A stretch of 64,000 nt of DNA from an uncultured Lewinella sp. (lineage in GTDB: Bacteria > Bacteroidota > Bacteroidia > Chitinophagales > Saprospiraceae): contig CAJXOS010000005.1 of NCBI GenBank assembly GCA_913057725.1, positions 1 to 64,000 of the forward strand, given 5' to 3'. The number at the start of each line of letters is the position of its first letter. Positions within the stretch are counted from its first letter, which is position 1. This document shows positions 16,734-24,139 of this stretch, in pieces. Made by a program: the position numbers and the translations under genes. Below the pieces are notes generated by a model. It saw only the letters and a program-made list of their open reading frames with translations. It made no database searches and was not told the origin of the DNA.

Positions 16734-17627
16734 TTACCACAAGCGGTTAGGGTACACCTCATCAGCTAGAAGCTTCTTAAAGGCGTCCACGACCATTGGC
16801 TTGTCTTCCTTGTAGGTAACACCGTACCAGCGGTCTTCACTGGTAAGCACACGCACCTTGGCTTCCCCTGATTTGATAAGCTCATCCACTACCTCAGGAA
16901 TAAGAAACTCTGCTCGCGGCTGGCCGGCGGTTGAAGCCACAAAATCGTGGAACATCTTCTCCGTCTGGTCGAAAATGGCGGGGTGAAAACCCCAGAAGTT
17001 CATACTCACGATGCTATCAATGTGCAGTGGATGTGCTGCTTCCTCCAATAGGAAAGAAACACCGCCATCACGATGGCCAATCTTGAGTCGTTCAACGATA
17101 CCTGACAGGTACCCATCCTCTGCGGTAGCGACACCGCGGTTCACTGTACCGTGATCAGATAGTGTATTGCGTAGAATGTACCCTACCATCGAGTGCTGCT
17201 TAGGCGTACAATCTTCGGTAAGGAATTTATGAATAGTGCGGAAGGCCTCCACACCGTAGTAATCATCAGCATTGATTACTGCGAAGGGTTCATTTACGGC
17301 TGGGGCAGCAACCAACATAGCGTGTGCGGTTCCCCATGGCTTTTCACGGTAATCGGTGTCTGTTCCAGCTGGCACGAAGCTATCCACTTCCTGGAAGACA
17401 TAGTCTACTTCGATCTGATCATCGAATTTGCCAGCAAAGACTTCCCGGAACGCCGCTTCAATATCACGGCGAATTATGAATACGACCTTTCCAAAACCAG
17501 CGCGAATGGCATCGTAGATAGAATACTCAATGATAGGTTCTTCGTTCGGACCTACACCATCAATCTGTTTTAGTCCTCCGTAGCGGCTACCCATACCGGC
17601 GGCCAAAATTACAAGCGTTGGTTTCAT
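16734..17627 (-). CDS. Sugar-phosphate nucleotidyltransferase family protein
   Basis: The 297-residue enzyme has the NTP-transferase signature LAAGMGSRYGG (about 8-18) followed by KQID. A later INADDYYG gives the metal-binding aspartates. Members transfer a nucleotide from NTP to a sugar 1-phosphate for surface polysaccharide or cell-wall synthesis. The sugar cannot be read from the sequence, and no glycan genes surround it. Two upstream in-frame starts exist. The one at 17642 adds five residues and is only a few bases from the likely transcription start, so the ATG at 17627 with the family-typical MKPTLVILAAG is preferred. Assignment to the family is firm; the exact product is not. Confidence 0.88.
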   Translation of the reverse strand: MKPTLVILAAGMGSRYGGLKQIDGVGPNEEPIIEYSIYDAIRAGFGKVVFIIRRDIEAAFREVFAGKFDDQIEVDYVFQEVDSFVPAGTDTDYREKPWGTAHAMLVAAPAVNEPFAVINADDYYGVEAFRTIHKFLTEDCTPKQHSMVGYILRNTLSDHGTVNRGVATAEDGYLSGIVERLKIGHRDGGVSFLLEEAAHPLHIDSIVSMNFWGFHPAIFDQTEKMFHDFVASTAGQPRAEFLIPEVVDELIKSGEAKVRVLTSEDRWYGVTYKEDKPMVVDAFKKLLADEVYPNRLW

Positions 17628-17654
17628 TTGGAATATCGTCATTTTATTGCGGGG

Positions 17655-17682
17655 CAAAGGTAATTGATTGCCACCATACAAA
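17655..17682 (-). promoter_or_regulatory. Promoter of the nucleotidyltransferase gene
   Basis: On the minus strand TTTG (17682-17679) is followed after 16 bases by TACCTTTG (17662-17655), an exact -7 element. This fits the Bacteroidota -33/-7 promoter layout, with the spacing at the short end. The start codon at 17627 is about 28 bases downstream. Confidence 0.6.
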
Positions 17683-17728
17683 CGGAAGCTCAAGCAGAAT
17701 TAGCATACACATAATATCGTCTGTAATA

Positions 17729-18025
17729 TTACTTTTTCCGCTTACTCACTCGATTCAAACTAATATGCCGTTGTGCTTTAGACTTAAAGCGGTCAACACC
17801 ATCTACCATTTTGCGGCTGTGCTTGGTGCTCCGACCTTGCACGCGTGCCCGCCACTTTCGCCAATTGCGAGGGTGCATCTCACGGCGCATTAGCTTGATC
17901 ACTTCTGCTTCGTTTAGGCCAAACTGCTTGGTGATTGCATCGAAAGGCGTCCGGTCCTCCCAGGCCATCTCGATAATGCGATCTAAGTCGCGATCAGTGA
18001 GCTGATATTTTTTGTATATTTTCAT
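17729..18025 (-). CDS. TIGR03643 (DUF2805) family protein
   Basis: The 98-residue protein has the family core LTDRDLDRIIEMAWEDRTPF (residues 9-28), then FGLNEAEVIKLMRREMHP and WRKWRARVQGRSTKH. The rest is a basic tail. The helix-turn-helix-like pattern and basic charge suggest nucleic-acid binding, but the family has no established function that I know of. It lies divergent from ferritin, 77 bases apart, and downstream of no operon partner. The ATG at 18025 is the only sensible start. Confidence 0.85.
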   Translation of the reverse strand: MKIYKKYQLTDRDLDRIIEMAWEDRTPFDAITKQFGLNEAEVIKLMRREMHPRNWRKWRARVQGRSTKHSRKMVDGVDRFKSKAQRHISLNRVSKRKK

Positions 18026-18102
18026 GGCCTTTACAACTTAATATCACCGCTCAGGGTTTACTTTTACGGTGATTTTATCAGCAAGAATTAAAACAACTAC
18101 AT

Positions 18103-18624
18103 ATGATTTCAGAAGCAATGACTGGCGCCCTGAACAAGCAAATTTCCTTGGAGGGCTATGCTTCTTTTCTATACTTGTCTATGGCTTCCTGGTGCGACCG
18201 TGAAGGTCTAGATGGTTGTGCTCAGTTTATGCACCGCCAATCTGAGGAAGAACGTGAACACATGCTGAAGATTTTTGAGTACCTATCGGAAGTAGATGGT
18301 CATGCTCTTACTCCAGCAATTCCTCAAGCTCCACATGAATTTGATTCTATCCAGGAGCTGTTCAAAGAGGTATATAAGCACGAGCAGAAAGTAACTGCCT
18401 CCATCAATGAACTAGTAGCATTAGCTAACCAGGAAAATGATCACAGCACGAGTGTATTCCTGCAGTGGTATGTAAATGAGCAGCGTGAAGAAGAAGCATT
18501 GATGCGCAGTATCCTGGATAAGATCAAATTGATCGGTACCGGACCACAGAGCCTGTACTTCATCGATTTGGAAATAGAGAAGATCAATGCCGCAGAGCTG
18601 GCCGCTGAAGAAGCTGAGGCATAG
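18103..18624 (+). CDS. ftnA: Ferritin (iron-storage ferroxidase)
   Basis: The 173-residue protein is a bacterial non-haem ferritin, which oxidises Fe2+ and stores the mineral in a 24-subunit shell in the cytosol. Ferroxidase residues sit at the positions used in E. coli FtnA: Glu17, Tyr24, Glu50 and His53 (QSEEEREHMLKI), with further Glu residues later in the helix bundle. Length fits the family. A near-consensus -7 element (TACTTTTA, 18059-18066) lies 36 bases before the start. A DUF2007-like gene follows after 13 bases and is probably cotranscribed. No Fur box was identified by eye. Confidence 0.95.
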   Translation: MISEAMTGALNKQISLEGYASFLYLSMASWCDREGLDGCAQFMHRQSEEEREHMLKIFEYLSEVDGHALTPAIPQAPHEFDSIQELFKEVYKHEQKVTASINELVALANQENDHSTSVFLQWYVNEQREEEALMRSILDKIKLIGTGPQSLYFIDLEIEKINAAELAAEEAEA

Positions 18625-18637
18625 CTAAGCACAACTT

Positions 18638-19006
18638 ATGTCGACCACTACTATACTTGATTATTGGGAACCGGGTGATGAACCCACCATGGTGCTTCGG
18701 TATTTTTATCTTGATTCCGAAGCACAGTTGGCTGCCTTACAGCTGAGACAGGTGGGCATCCCCAGTTTTATCACTAGCTCCAACGCACAAACCATGCTGC
18801 CTACTGGGCAGGGGTGGATTGGGCTGCATATCCGTGAACGCGACTTCGAGCAGGCCGTAATAGCTCTGAAAGAAGTTGACATGTGGCATAACGAAGATGA
18901 AACACTTAGCCCAGATCAAAACTGGCGCTGGGTGTTATGGGCCTTGGCCATTATCCTCGTTCTATTCTTTGCCAAGGTCTTTTTAGGGCAAGACCCTCCC
19001 TTCTAG
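18638..19006 (+). CDS. DUF2007-like protein with C-terminal membrane anchor
   Basis: The 122-residue protein starts with a small alpha/beta domain (about 18-85): VLRYFYLDSEAQLAALQLRQ, then GIPSFITSSNA, then a strand and DFEQAVIALKE. This matches the DUF2007 pattern, described as a putative signal-transducing domain. A single membrane helix follows near the end (WRWVLWALAIILVLFFAKVF). It follows ferritin by 13 bases, so the two are probably in one transcript. No link to iron is visible in the protein itself. Family assignment is by eye and moderately sure. Confidence 0.75.
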   Translation: MSTTTILDYWEPGDEPTMVLRYFYLDSEAQLAALQLRQVGIPSFITSSNAQTMLPTGQGWIGLHIRERDFEQAVIALKEVDMWHNEDETLSPDQNWRWVLWALAIILVLFFAKVFLGQDPPF

Positions 19007-19072
19007 CAAGACATTACACTATATTTTAAAAGTTAATGGTTTAATTCAGTCTTTTTTTGCGAAATTAGAGAC

Positions 19073-20542
19073 ATGAATAGCCCAAAAGCACACGTCTGGA
19101 AGCTGGTAAACAGTCTATCACCAGCCGAGAAGCGGTATTTCAAAACCCACTTTGCTTCGACTAACAATCGGCTAACAACGCTATTCGACCTACTAAACAA
19201 AGCGGACGCTTATGATGAAAACGGTGTCCGCACGGCACTTGCAGTACCCCCCAATCAATTCAAGGTACTTAAGCATCAGCTCCAAGAACTTCTCCTAAAA
19301 AGCCTGATAGCAAATACTGGCAAACGCAACGCAAAATCAAAGATTCGTCTAGGATTAGAAGAGGCAGACATACTACTCGAACGCGAGCATTATCGAGAAG
19401 CCACCAAGAAGCTTCAACGCCTGGAACTCCTTTGCGCTAAATATGGCCTGACACTGTACCAATATGAGGTATTGGAGAGACTACACGAAATTCAACATCT
19501 GGAGCTAGACTTCTCAGATCCCGAGGCTGGCCAACACTACGAAGAGCTGGTACACCTGCAAGGAATCATGTACCAAAAGCAGCGACTAACTGCAATCCAA
19601 AAGCAACTGGAAGACTGGAATCCCTTCACGCCTAAGCGGCATCGCAAGCTTCAAAACATTCACCAAACGCTATATCATTTCCCTGCGGAATTCCTAGATC
19701 GAGGCAGCTTGCTAGCCTGGATGCAAAACATGGCTGTTTGCACTGAATTGCTGGGTGATGAGAAGACGGCAACGCAGTATCGCGAGCTTATTTTGGAAGG
19801 CTTTAATTTGGAACCTGGCTGGAAAGAGGAAATGCCTCTTTCCTACCTTCAGGCCTTACGCCACGCGGCTAGCTCTACACGCCAACTCCCCAGTATTAGT
19901 TACGTCAACGAAATTGCGCAAAGAGCACGAAGGCTCATTGCGCGACATCCACAGTACTCCCCACATTACCTGTATTTCCTCTGGGCGCGCCTCCAAGTAT
20001 ATTATCTACATCAGGAGTGGGATAAGATTACTGGTCTCCTGGAATCAGACTGTATCAAGCACTTAGAACGTTACACATTTGGACTATCACGAACTACTCT
20101 TCGAATCTATGTCACCCTCGCTGTGGTTCGTCTGATAAAAGGCGACTATGAGCGCGCTGAAAAATACCTCGAAGCCTATCGGAATAGTACGATGAGCAAA
20201 GACCCTTCTCTAGAGCGTAGTGTGAACCTGGTTGAACTCATCCTTCTAACCGACAGCCAACAACTTGAAAAAATGGAGAAACGGCTTCGGTATTTCAAAC
20301 GCCGATTGCGCAAGAGACCGGAGGAGATATACTCTCCGCTATACCACTTCCACCTTAAGTTATTTTCGAATATTCTCAAGCGGCCGCTTGAAAAAGGACA
20401 ACTCACTTCTAATGCACTTCTAGGAGTAGCAGACTACGCTTTTGACCCAATACTCTATTACTATTCGTTCTTCTATATCGAGCGCTGGCTGCAAGCAACG
20501 GCGGCAAAAATGAGCTGGAGGGCAACCTTCGTTAAGGGGTAA
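19073..20542 (+). CDS. Large helical repeat protein of unknown function
   Basis: This 489-residue protein is predicted from its sequence to be all-helical and soluble, with no signal peptide and no membrane segment. Patterns such as ADILLEREHYREATKKLQRL and VRLIKGDYERAEKYLEAYRN look like degenerate tetratricopeptide repeats, so it is probably a protein-interaction scaffold. The N-terminus (HVWKLVNSLSPAEKRYFKTH) is distinctive and I recall similar ones in Saprospiria proteins, but no function is attached to them. It stands alone and ends at a strong hairpin. Function not inferred. Confidence 0.7.
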   Translation: MNSPKAHVWKLVNSLSPAEKRYFKTHFASTNNRLTTLFDLLNKADAYDENGVRTALAVPPNQFKVLKHQLQELLLKSLIANTGKRNAKSKIRLGLEEADILLEREHYREATKKLQRLELLCAKYGLTLYQYEVLERLHEIQHLELDFSDPEAGQHYEELVHLQGIMYQKQRLTAIQKQLEDWNPFTPKRHRKLQNIHQTLYHFPAEFLDRGSLLAWMQNMAVCTELLGDEKTATQYRELILEGFNLEPGWKEEMPLSYLQALRHAASSTRQLPSISYVNEIAQRARRLIARHPQYSPHYLYFLWARLQVYYLHQEWDKITGLLESDCIKHLERYTFGLSRTTLRIYVTLAVVRLIKGDYERAEKYLEAYRNSTMSKDPSLERSVNLVELILLTDSQQLEKMEKRLRYFKRRLRKRPEEIYSPLYHFHLKLFSNILKRPLEKGQLTSNALLGVADYAFDPILYYYSFFYIERWLQATAAKMSWRATFVKG

Positions 20543-20549
20543 AAAAAAG

Positions 20550-20573
20550 GCACCCGACCGTGAGGCCGGGTGC
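20550..20573 (-). terminator. Hairpin between convergent genes, U-tract on minus strand
   Basis: GCACCCGACC pairs with GGCCGGGTGC across a GTGA loop, with one A-C mismatch. Read on the minus strand it is followed by CC and a run of eight T, so it is a full intrinsic terminator for the lipoprotein gene ending at 20718. On the plus strand it lies eight bases after the stop at 20542 and may also end that gene. Confidence 0.8.
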
Positions 20574-20717
20574 AAAAGTAGTCTGTAATACCGTGCTTAT
20601 TTAAATGGTCCCTAAAAACTTATCTTGAGTGTGATTCACAATGTTTTCTCGTCTATTACAGTAAAGTTAGGATTAGTCGCACTTTGATTCCAACAAAAAT
20701 CAAATAAAGTTAATCAC

Positions 20718-22355
20718 TTAACTTTCAAATAAGGTCCCTAAATCGACATCTACTTCCAAGTCCCAGTTGGCTCGTAAAGTCTCTAATGTTCGAATGAAGA
20801 CTCGTTCTGGCTGGCGTTTTGTATCATACTTACCAGCGTCCCATCGGTCATTACGATTCAGGTCCTCAATAATTTCAAGCTGATAATCACCAGGTGCAAG
20901 AGATTTGACCTCATCCGAATAACTCCCTTGTCCTTCGTAATTGAATGTGGCTACCGGCTCCTGCCCTTTCACCAGTAATCGTATATGGTACTGGATACTC
21001 GTATCCGCATTCGTGTAGCGAATCTGCAGGTTACCAAAGTTCTTGATATCTACAGTCGTCCATCTGCGTTGCAGGGTGTCGGTTGAGGCAATTCCCCAGT
21101 AATCAGTAACGGCGCCTGGAAGGAACTCCAAGCGGTAATTAGCGTTCTCCTTCAGGCCACGCCGCACACTGAGAATACGTTGATCAGTACTGTCAATTTC
21201 CCAGCGAATAGGTAGGCGGTCCGGCAAAGTATCCTGCAACAAGCTCACCAAGGAGGTATCTACTGCCGTTATTGGGCGACTAAACCCTATACGTAATGGC
21301 TTAGCGGGGGAATGTTTTAATGGTGACTCACCGGGAATATTAAAGGTTGCGATCGCCTCCTGAGCGGTTGCCCGTGAAGCTGGTGCTGCAGGAACGGTTA
21401 ATGTATCCCTGAGTGTAGTATCTGCCGTAATGATCAATGGCCAGCGGCTGGCTACTTGGTGCCATAGAATAAGAGAGTCTGCCCGGCCAGTCGGTAAATA
21501 CGTCTCCTCAGTCAGCAGGTTTAGCTCTTCGGTAGGTGGTCTATTGAAGGTCAATTTCAGGAGCCCCCAACGGCTAGAGTCTACTTCCTGTACCTGCAAT
21601 GGCAGTTCCTCACGAAACAGTCTAAGGCTAATCCTGGCCGATGTATCTGGACTAATGGTAATGGGCTCTGCCTGAAACGCTATACGTTCTGCTACTTGGT
21701 TGAAGCGATAATTTGCATCAGCATCTTCCAGAGCCGTGAGCTTATATTGCCCGGGGCGTAAGTTGGAGATCCGAAACTGCCCTTCTTCGTTCGTACGGCC
21801 AAAGTAGAAGGGTTTCGTCGTGCGAAACACCGTATCGGCTAGATTGTCGTAGAGCATAACCAAGGTCTGGGGCACCGGCTCTGCGGTATACGCATCGAGC
21901 ACTTGGCCAGAAAGCTCTAAAGAATCGATATATGGCCCGGTAGAAAAAACAAAGCGAAGATCTTCGGCAGGGTTGCTCTCCGTTAAGTCCTTTACCGCTT
22001 CACCAAACTGAATAACGTAGGTAACATTCGTCCGGAGTGTATCTTCATCCCCTAAGTCAACGGTTACAGTCTTCCCCTTTAGGCTTACCTCATATCCTTG
22101 AACCGGCGGGGAAATCACCACTTGTTGATTGGCTTGTTCCAGTTTTACCCATTCATCGAAGGTTAGCTCAATTTCCTGTGGGCGAAAATTGGTCTGCATA
22201 TTAGGTGTAGACCGAGTAGAATCAATCCGCGGTGGTTGCTCATCACGAGGGCCACCGGTAGGTGAGATGGGGTTAGCACACTGCCAAAGGGTGAGCAGTA
22301 ATAATAAGCTTCCTAACAGCACAATGGTGCGGCGTAGCATATTCTTTCTATTCAT
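20718..22355 (-). CDS. Ig-like domain lipoprotein
   Basis: The 545-residue product has a lipoprotein signal with lipobox LWQC (Cys26), followed by ANPISPTGGP. This start and the next block, FRPQEIELTFDEWVKLEQAN, are the hallmark of a widespread Bacteroidota lipoprotein with a Big_5-type Ig-like domain (about 35-135). A carboxypeptidase-regulatory-like beta domain follows (about 149-225, starting LELSGQVLDAYTAEP). The rest is beta-rich. The C-terminal DLNRNDRWDAGKY block is also typical. The protein probably sits on the outer membrane. In other genomes such genes often neighbour envelope-assembly genes, and here a beta-barrel gene lies just upstream on the same strand. Function unproven. Confidence 0.82.
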   Translation of the reverse strand: MNRKNMLRRTIVLLGSLLLLLTLWQCANPISPTGGPRDEQPPRIDSTRSTPNMQTNFRPQEIELTFDEWVKLEQANQQVVISPPVQGYEVSLKGKTVTVDLGDEDTLRTNVTYVIQFGEAVKDLTESNPAEDLRFVFSTGPYIDSLELSGQVLDAYTAEPVPQTLVMLYDNLADTVFRTTKPFYFGRTNEEGQFRISNLRPGQYKLTALEDADANYRFNQVAERIAFQAEPITISPDTSARISLRLFREELPLQVQEVDSSRWGLLKLTFNRPPTEELNLLTEETYLPTGRADSLILWHQVASRWPLIITADTTLRDTLTVPAAPASRATAQEAIATFNIPGESPLKHSPAKPLRIGFSRPITAVDTSLVSLLQDTLPDRLPIRWEIDSTDQRILSVRRGLKENANYRLEFLPGAVTDYWGIASTDTLQRRWTTVDIKNFGNLQIRYTNADTSIQYHIRLLVKGQEPVATFNYEGQGSYSDEVKSLAPGDYQLEIIEDLNRNDRWDAGKYDTKRQPERVFIRTLETLRANWDLEVDVDLGTLFES

Positions 22356-22431
22356 AACGCAAAAATAGAATATGCCAGATGCTTCACCTGCTTTTTTAAG
22401 ACTCTATCAAAAAATGGATAAAAAAGAAAGA

Positions 22432-22986
22432 TTAGAGGCTCCAGCTCCAGCCGAGCTGAACGTTGCCTAATACCGAGTCGCTGAGGACTTCTTCTCTGAG
22501 GTGGGTGTAGCGAAGATTAAGACGTGTGTCTTGTGAGAACTGAAAACCGACGCCTAGCATTAAAGTGGCAGTAGGATCAACATTCCCACCACGTCTGCCA
22601 ACTGAATTCAACTCCGGACGGTCAAACCAAAAACTTTCCTGCGGGCGGAGCATATTGACACCAACGAAGGCTCCAGCTTCTAACGAGCATTTACCCAGGC
22701 GATAACCCGCCATTAAGGGTAATCCAACTCTAGTTTCGCGTTCGATGGTAAGTGCACCAGGAGAAGAAGGGGTAGTAGCTCGGTTGTATTGCACGCCCAA
22801 TGAGAGAAAAGTCTTCCCTTGATCGGTCAGCATGCGGCTGCGATCTAACGACTTTATAAGGGTATTGCCCTTGGTGCAATCAAATGACTTGGCAGCCAGA
22901 CGTGCGCAAACCCGCTGTCCAATCACTGGACAACGGAACAACATGCACAACATTAGAACCGCACAGAGTTTAGCTATTACCGGCAT
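22432..22986 (-). CDS. Small outer-membrane beta-barrel-like protein
   Basis: From the ATG at 22986 the protein has 184 residues with a signal peptide (VIAKLCAVLMLCMLFRCPVIG). An upstream GTG/ATG at 23025 would put 13 polar residues before it, so the later start is preferred. The mature part has alternating hydrophobic strands (TFLSLGVQYNRA, RVGLPLMAGYRLG, LEAGAFVGVNML, TLMLGVGFQFSQDTRLNLRY, VQLGWSWSL) ending in an aromatic residue. This is the pattern of PorT-like eight-stranded barrels. Its function is unknown. It reads in the same direction as the Ig-like lipoprotein gene, 76 bases upstream of it. Confidence 0.7.
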   Translation of the reverse strand: MPVIAKLCAVLMLCMLFRCPVIGQRVCARLAAKSFDCTKGNTLIKSLDRSRMLTDQGKTFLSLGVQYNRATTPSSPGALTIERETRVGLPLMAGYRLGKCSLEAGAFVGVNMLRPQESFWFDRPELNSVGRRGGNVDPTATLMLGVGFQFSQDTRLNLRYTHLREEVLSDSVLGNVQLGWSWSL

Positions 22987-23091
22987 TGTTTTTCGTTTAA
23001 TGCTATCCTGACCGTAGTTAACCAAAAATTAAGTGATTAACTTTTTTCAAAATAAAGTGTGACCGGTACGGTGTTTTGCGTCAATACATTG

Positions 23092-23113
23092 ACAAAGTTA
23101 CAAAGAACTTTGT
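23092..23113. promoter_or_regulatory. Inverted repeat in a divergent promoter region
   Basis: ACAAAGTT and AACTTTGT form an eight-base perfect inverted repeat with a six-base spacer. The left arm contains an exact minus-strand -7 element (TAACTTTG, 23100-23093) and the right arm a one-mismatch plus-strand one (GAACTTTG). It lies between the barrel gene (minus) and the LysM gene (plus). It may be a pair of divergent promoters or a regulator site. Confidence 0.4.
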
Positions 23114-23225
23114 TATCATTGAGACTGGATTTAACGGAATTGCAACATAAAAGTTTCGTGACCCTTCCTCAACGAGAAAATATTATACTGATTAATTTCA
23201 TTTCACCTTAAAAAAATCCGAAAGT

Positions 23226-23606
23226 ATGTCTTTACAAGACAAATATCGCCCCGTTCTAAGCCTAGGAGAAGAATTAGGTATTCAAGATGGCTTTGTTGAA
23301 GAAACTGATGGCCGTCTAAAAATTGGTGGCACTGCTGCTACTCAGTATGACAAAAACGTACTGTGGGATAAAATCAAGGAAATTGGTGGTGATAGCCCAG
23401 CTGATTTGATGGCTGACATCAAAGTAGCTACAACAGACTATTTCGCCAAGCACACCGTAAAGGGTGGTGATTCTTTGAGCAAGATTGCTAAGCACTACTA
23501 TGGTGACGCTATGAAGTACATGCACATCTTCAATGCGAACACTGACATCTTGAAGAACCCAGATGTCATCCACCCAGATCAGGAGTTGACTATTCCTAAT
23601 CTATAA
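23226..23606 (+). CDS. Kbp-like BON-LysM protein
   Basis: The 126-residue protein has a short BON-like N-terminal region (about 15-72) and a C-terminal LysM domain (about 75-126: HTVKGGDSLSKIAKHYYGDA, then FNANTDILKNPDVIHPDQEL). This is the layout of E. coli Kbp/YgaU, a cytoplasmic potassium-binding protein induced by osmotic stress. Like Kbp it lacks a signal peptide, so binding to peptidoglycan in the periplasm is unlikely despite the LysM fold. A role in potassium or osmotic homeostasis is inferred from the family. The gene has a 200-base upstream region and a small hairpin (23621-23641) after the stop. Confidence 0.85.
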   Translation: MSLQDKYRPVLSLGEELGIQDGFVEETDGRLKIGGTAATQYDKNVLWDKIKEIGGDSPADLMADIKVATTDYFAKHTVKGGDSLSKIAKHYYGDAMKYMHIFNANTDILKNPDVIHPDQELTIPNL

Positions 23607-23662
23607 GGAACAGAAAGGGTAAGACAGTATTCATCTGTCTTGATCTACATCTAAGTCCGAAT

Positions 23663-23670
23663 TAACTTTG
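23663..23670 (+). promoter_or_regulatory. -7 promoter element upstream of the MerR gene
   Basis: TAACTTTG is an exact TAnnTTTG, 78 bases before the ATG at 23749. It sits in the loop of a seven-base inverted repeat (AGTCCGA / TCGGACT), which may be coincidence. Confidence 0.4.
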
Positions 23671-23748
23671 CTCGGACTAGATCATAAGTTATCTTTAGGG
23701 CTGAGTAGCGACGCTGCTTGGCCCTAATTATTTATCCCTACCCCAGCC

Positions 23749-24084
23749 ATGCCTGATCTACCACTTGATAAACGCTATTACACAATTGGAGAGGTAGCTG
23801 AAATGTTTCAGGTCTCCAAATCCCTGATCCGTTTCTGGGAGAACGAGTTCGACTTCTTGCGTCCGCACAAAAATAGCAAGGGAGATCGTCGCTTCACGCC
23901 GAAGAACATCCGGCAATTTGAGCTTATTCATGAGCTCGTAAAGGAACGGGGCTTCACCTTAGAGGGTGCCAAGCAAGAGATCAAGCGCAAGCAAAAATTC
24001 CAGAAAAAGAAGGCGGAATTCCTCAATAGCCTCCAGGAGATAAAAGCTTTCCTGGAGCAGGTTCGCGATCAAGAAGAAGAGTAA
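23749..24084 (+). CDS. MerR-type transcriptional regulator
   Basis: The 111-residue protein is a MerR-like DNA-binding protein: the winged-helix part spans about 8-78 (YTIGEVAEMFQVSKSLIRFW, then FLRPHKNSKGDRRFTPKNIR). A C-terminal coiled coil for dimerisation follows (about 80-111, very Lys/Glu-rich). It lacks any metal- or drug-binding domain, so it probably belongs to the short MerR group common in Bacteroidota, with no known effector. It is monocistronic and ends at a hairpin shared with the convergent peptidase gene. Targets cannot be inferred. Confidence 0.9.
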   Translation: MPDLPLDKRYYTIGEVAEMFQVSKSLIRFWENEFDFLRPHKNSKGDRRFTPKNIRQFELIHELVKERGFTLEGAKQEIKRKQKFQKKKAEFLNSLQEIKAFLEQVRDQEEE

Positions 24085-24090
24085 AGGAAA

Positions 24091-24125
24091 GCGGAAATCC
24101 TATAAATAGCTATTTGAATTTCCGC
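24091..24125. terminator. Hairpin between convergent genes
   Basis: GCGGAAAT (24091-24098) pairs with ATTTCCGC (24118-24125), and the loop contains a further weak TAGCTA dyad. It lies seven bases after the MerR stop and fourteen before the end of the convergent gene, with no U-tract on either side. Confidence 0.5.
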
Positions 24126-24139
24126 CCTCCGGCGAAGGC

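Noticed and set aside
23663-23741. Riboswitch-like leader before the MerR gene
   Set aside because: Only a seven-base dyad is present, with no conserved riboswitch core that I recognise.
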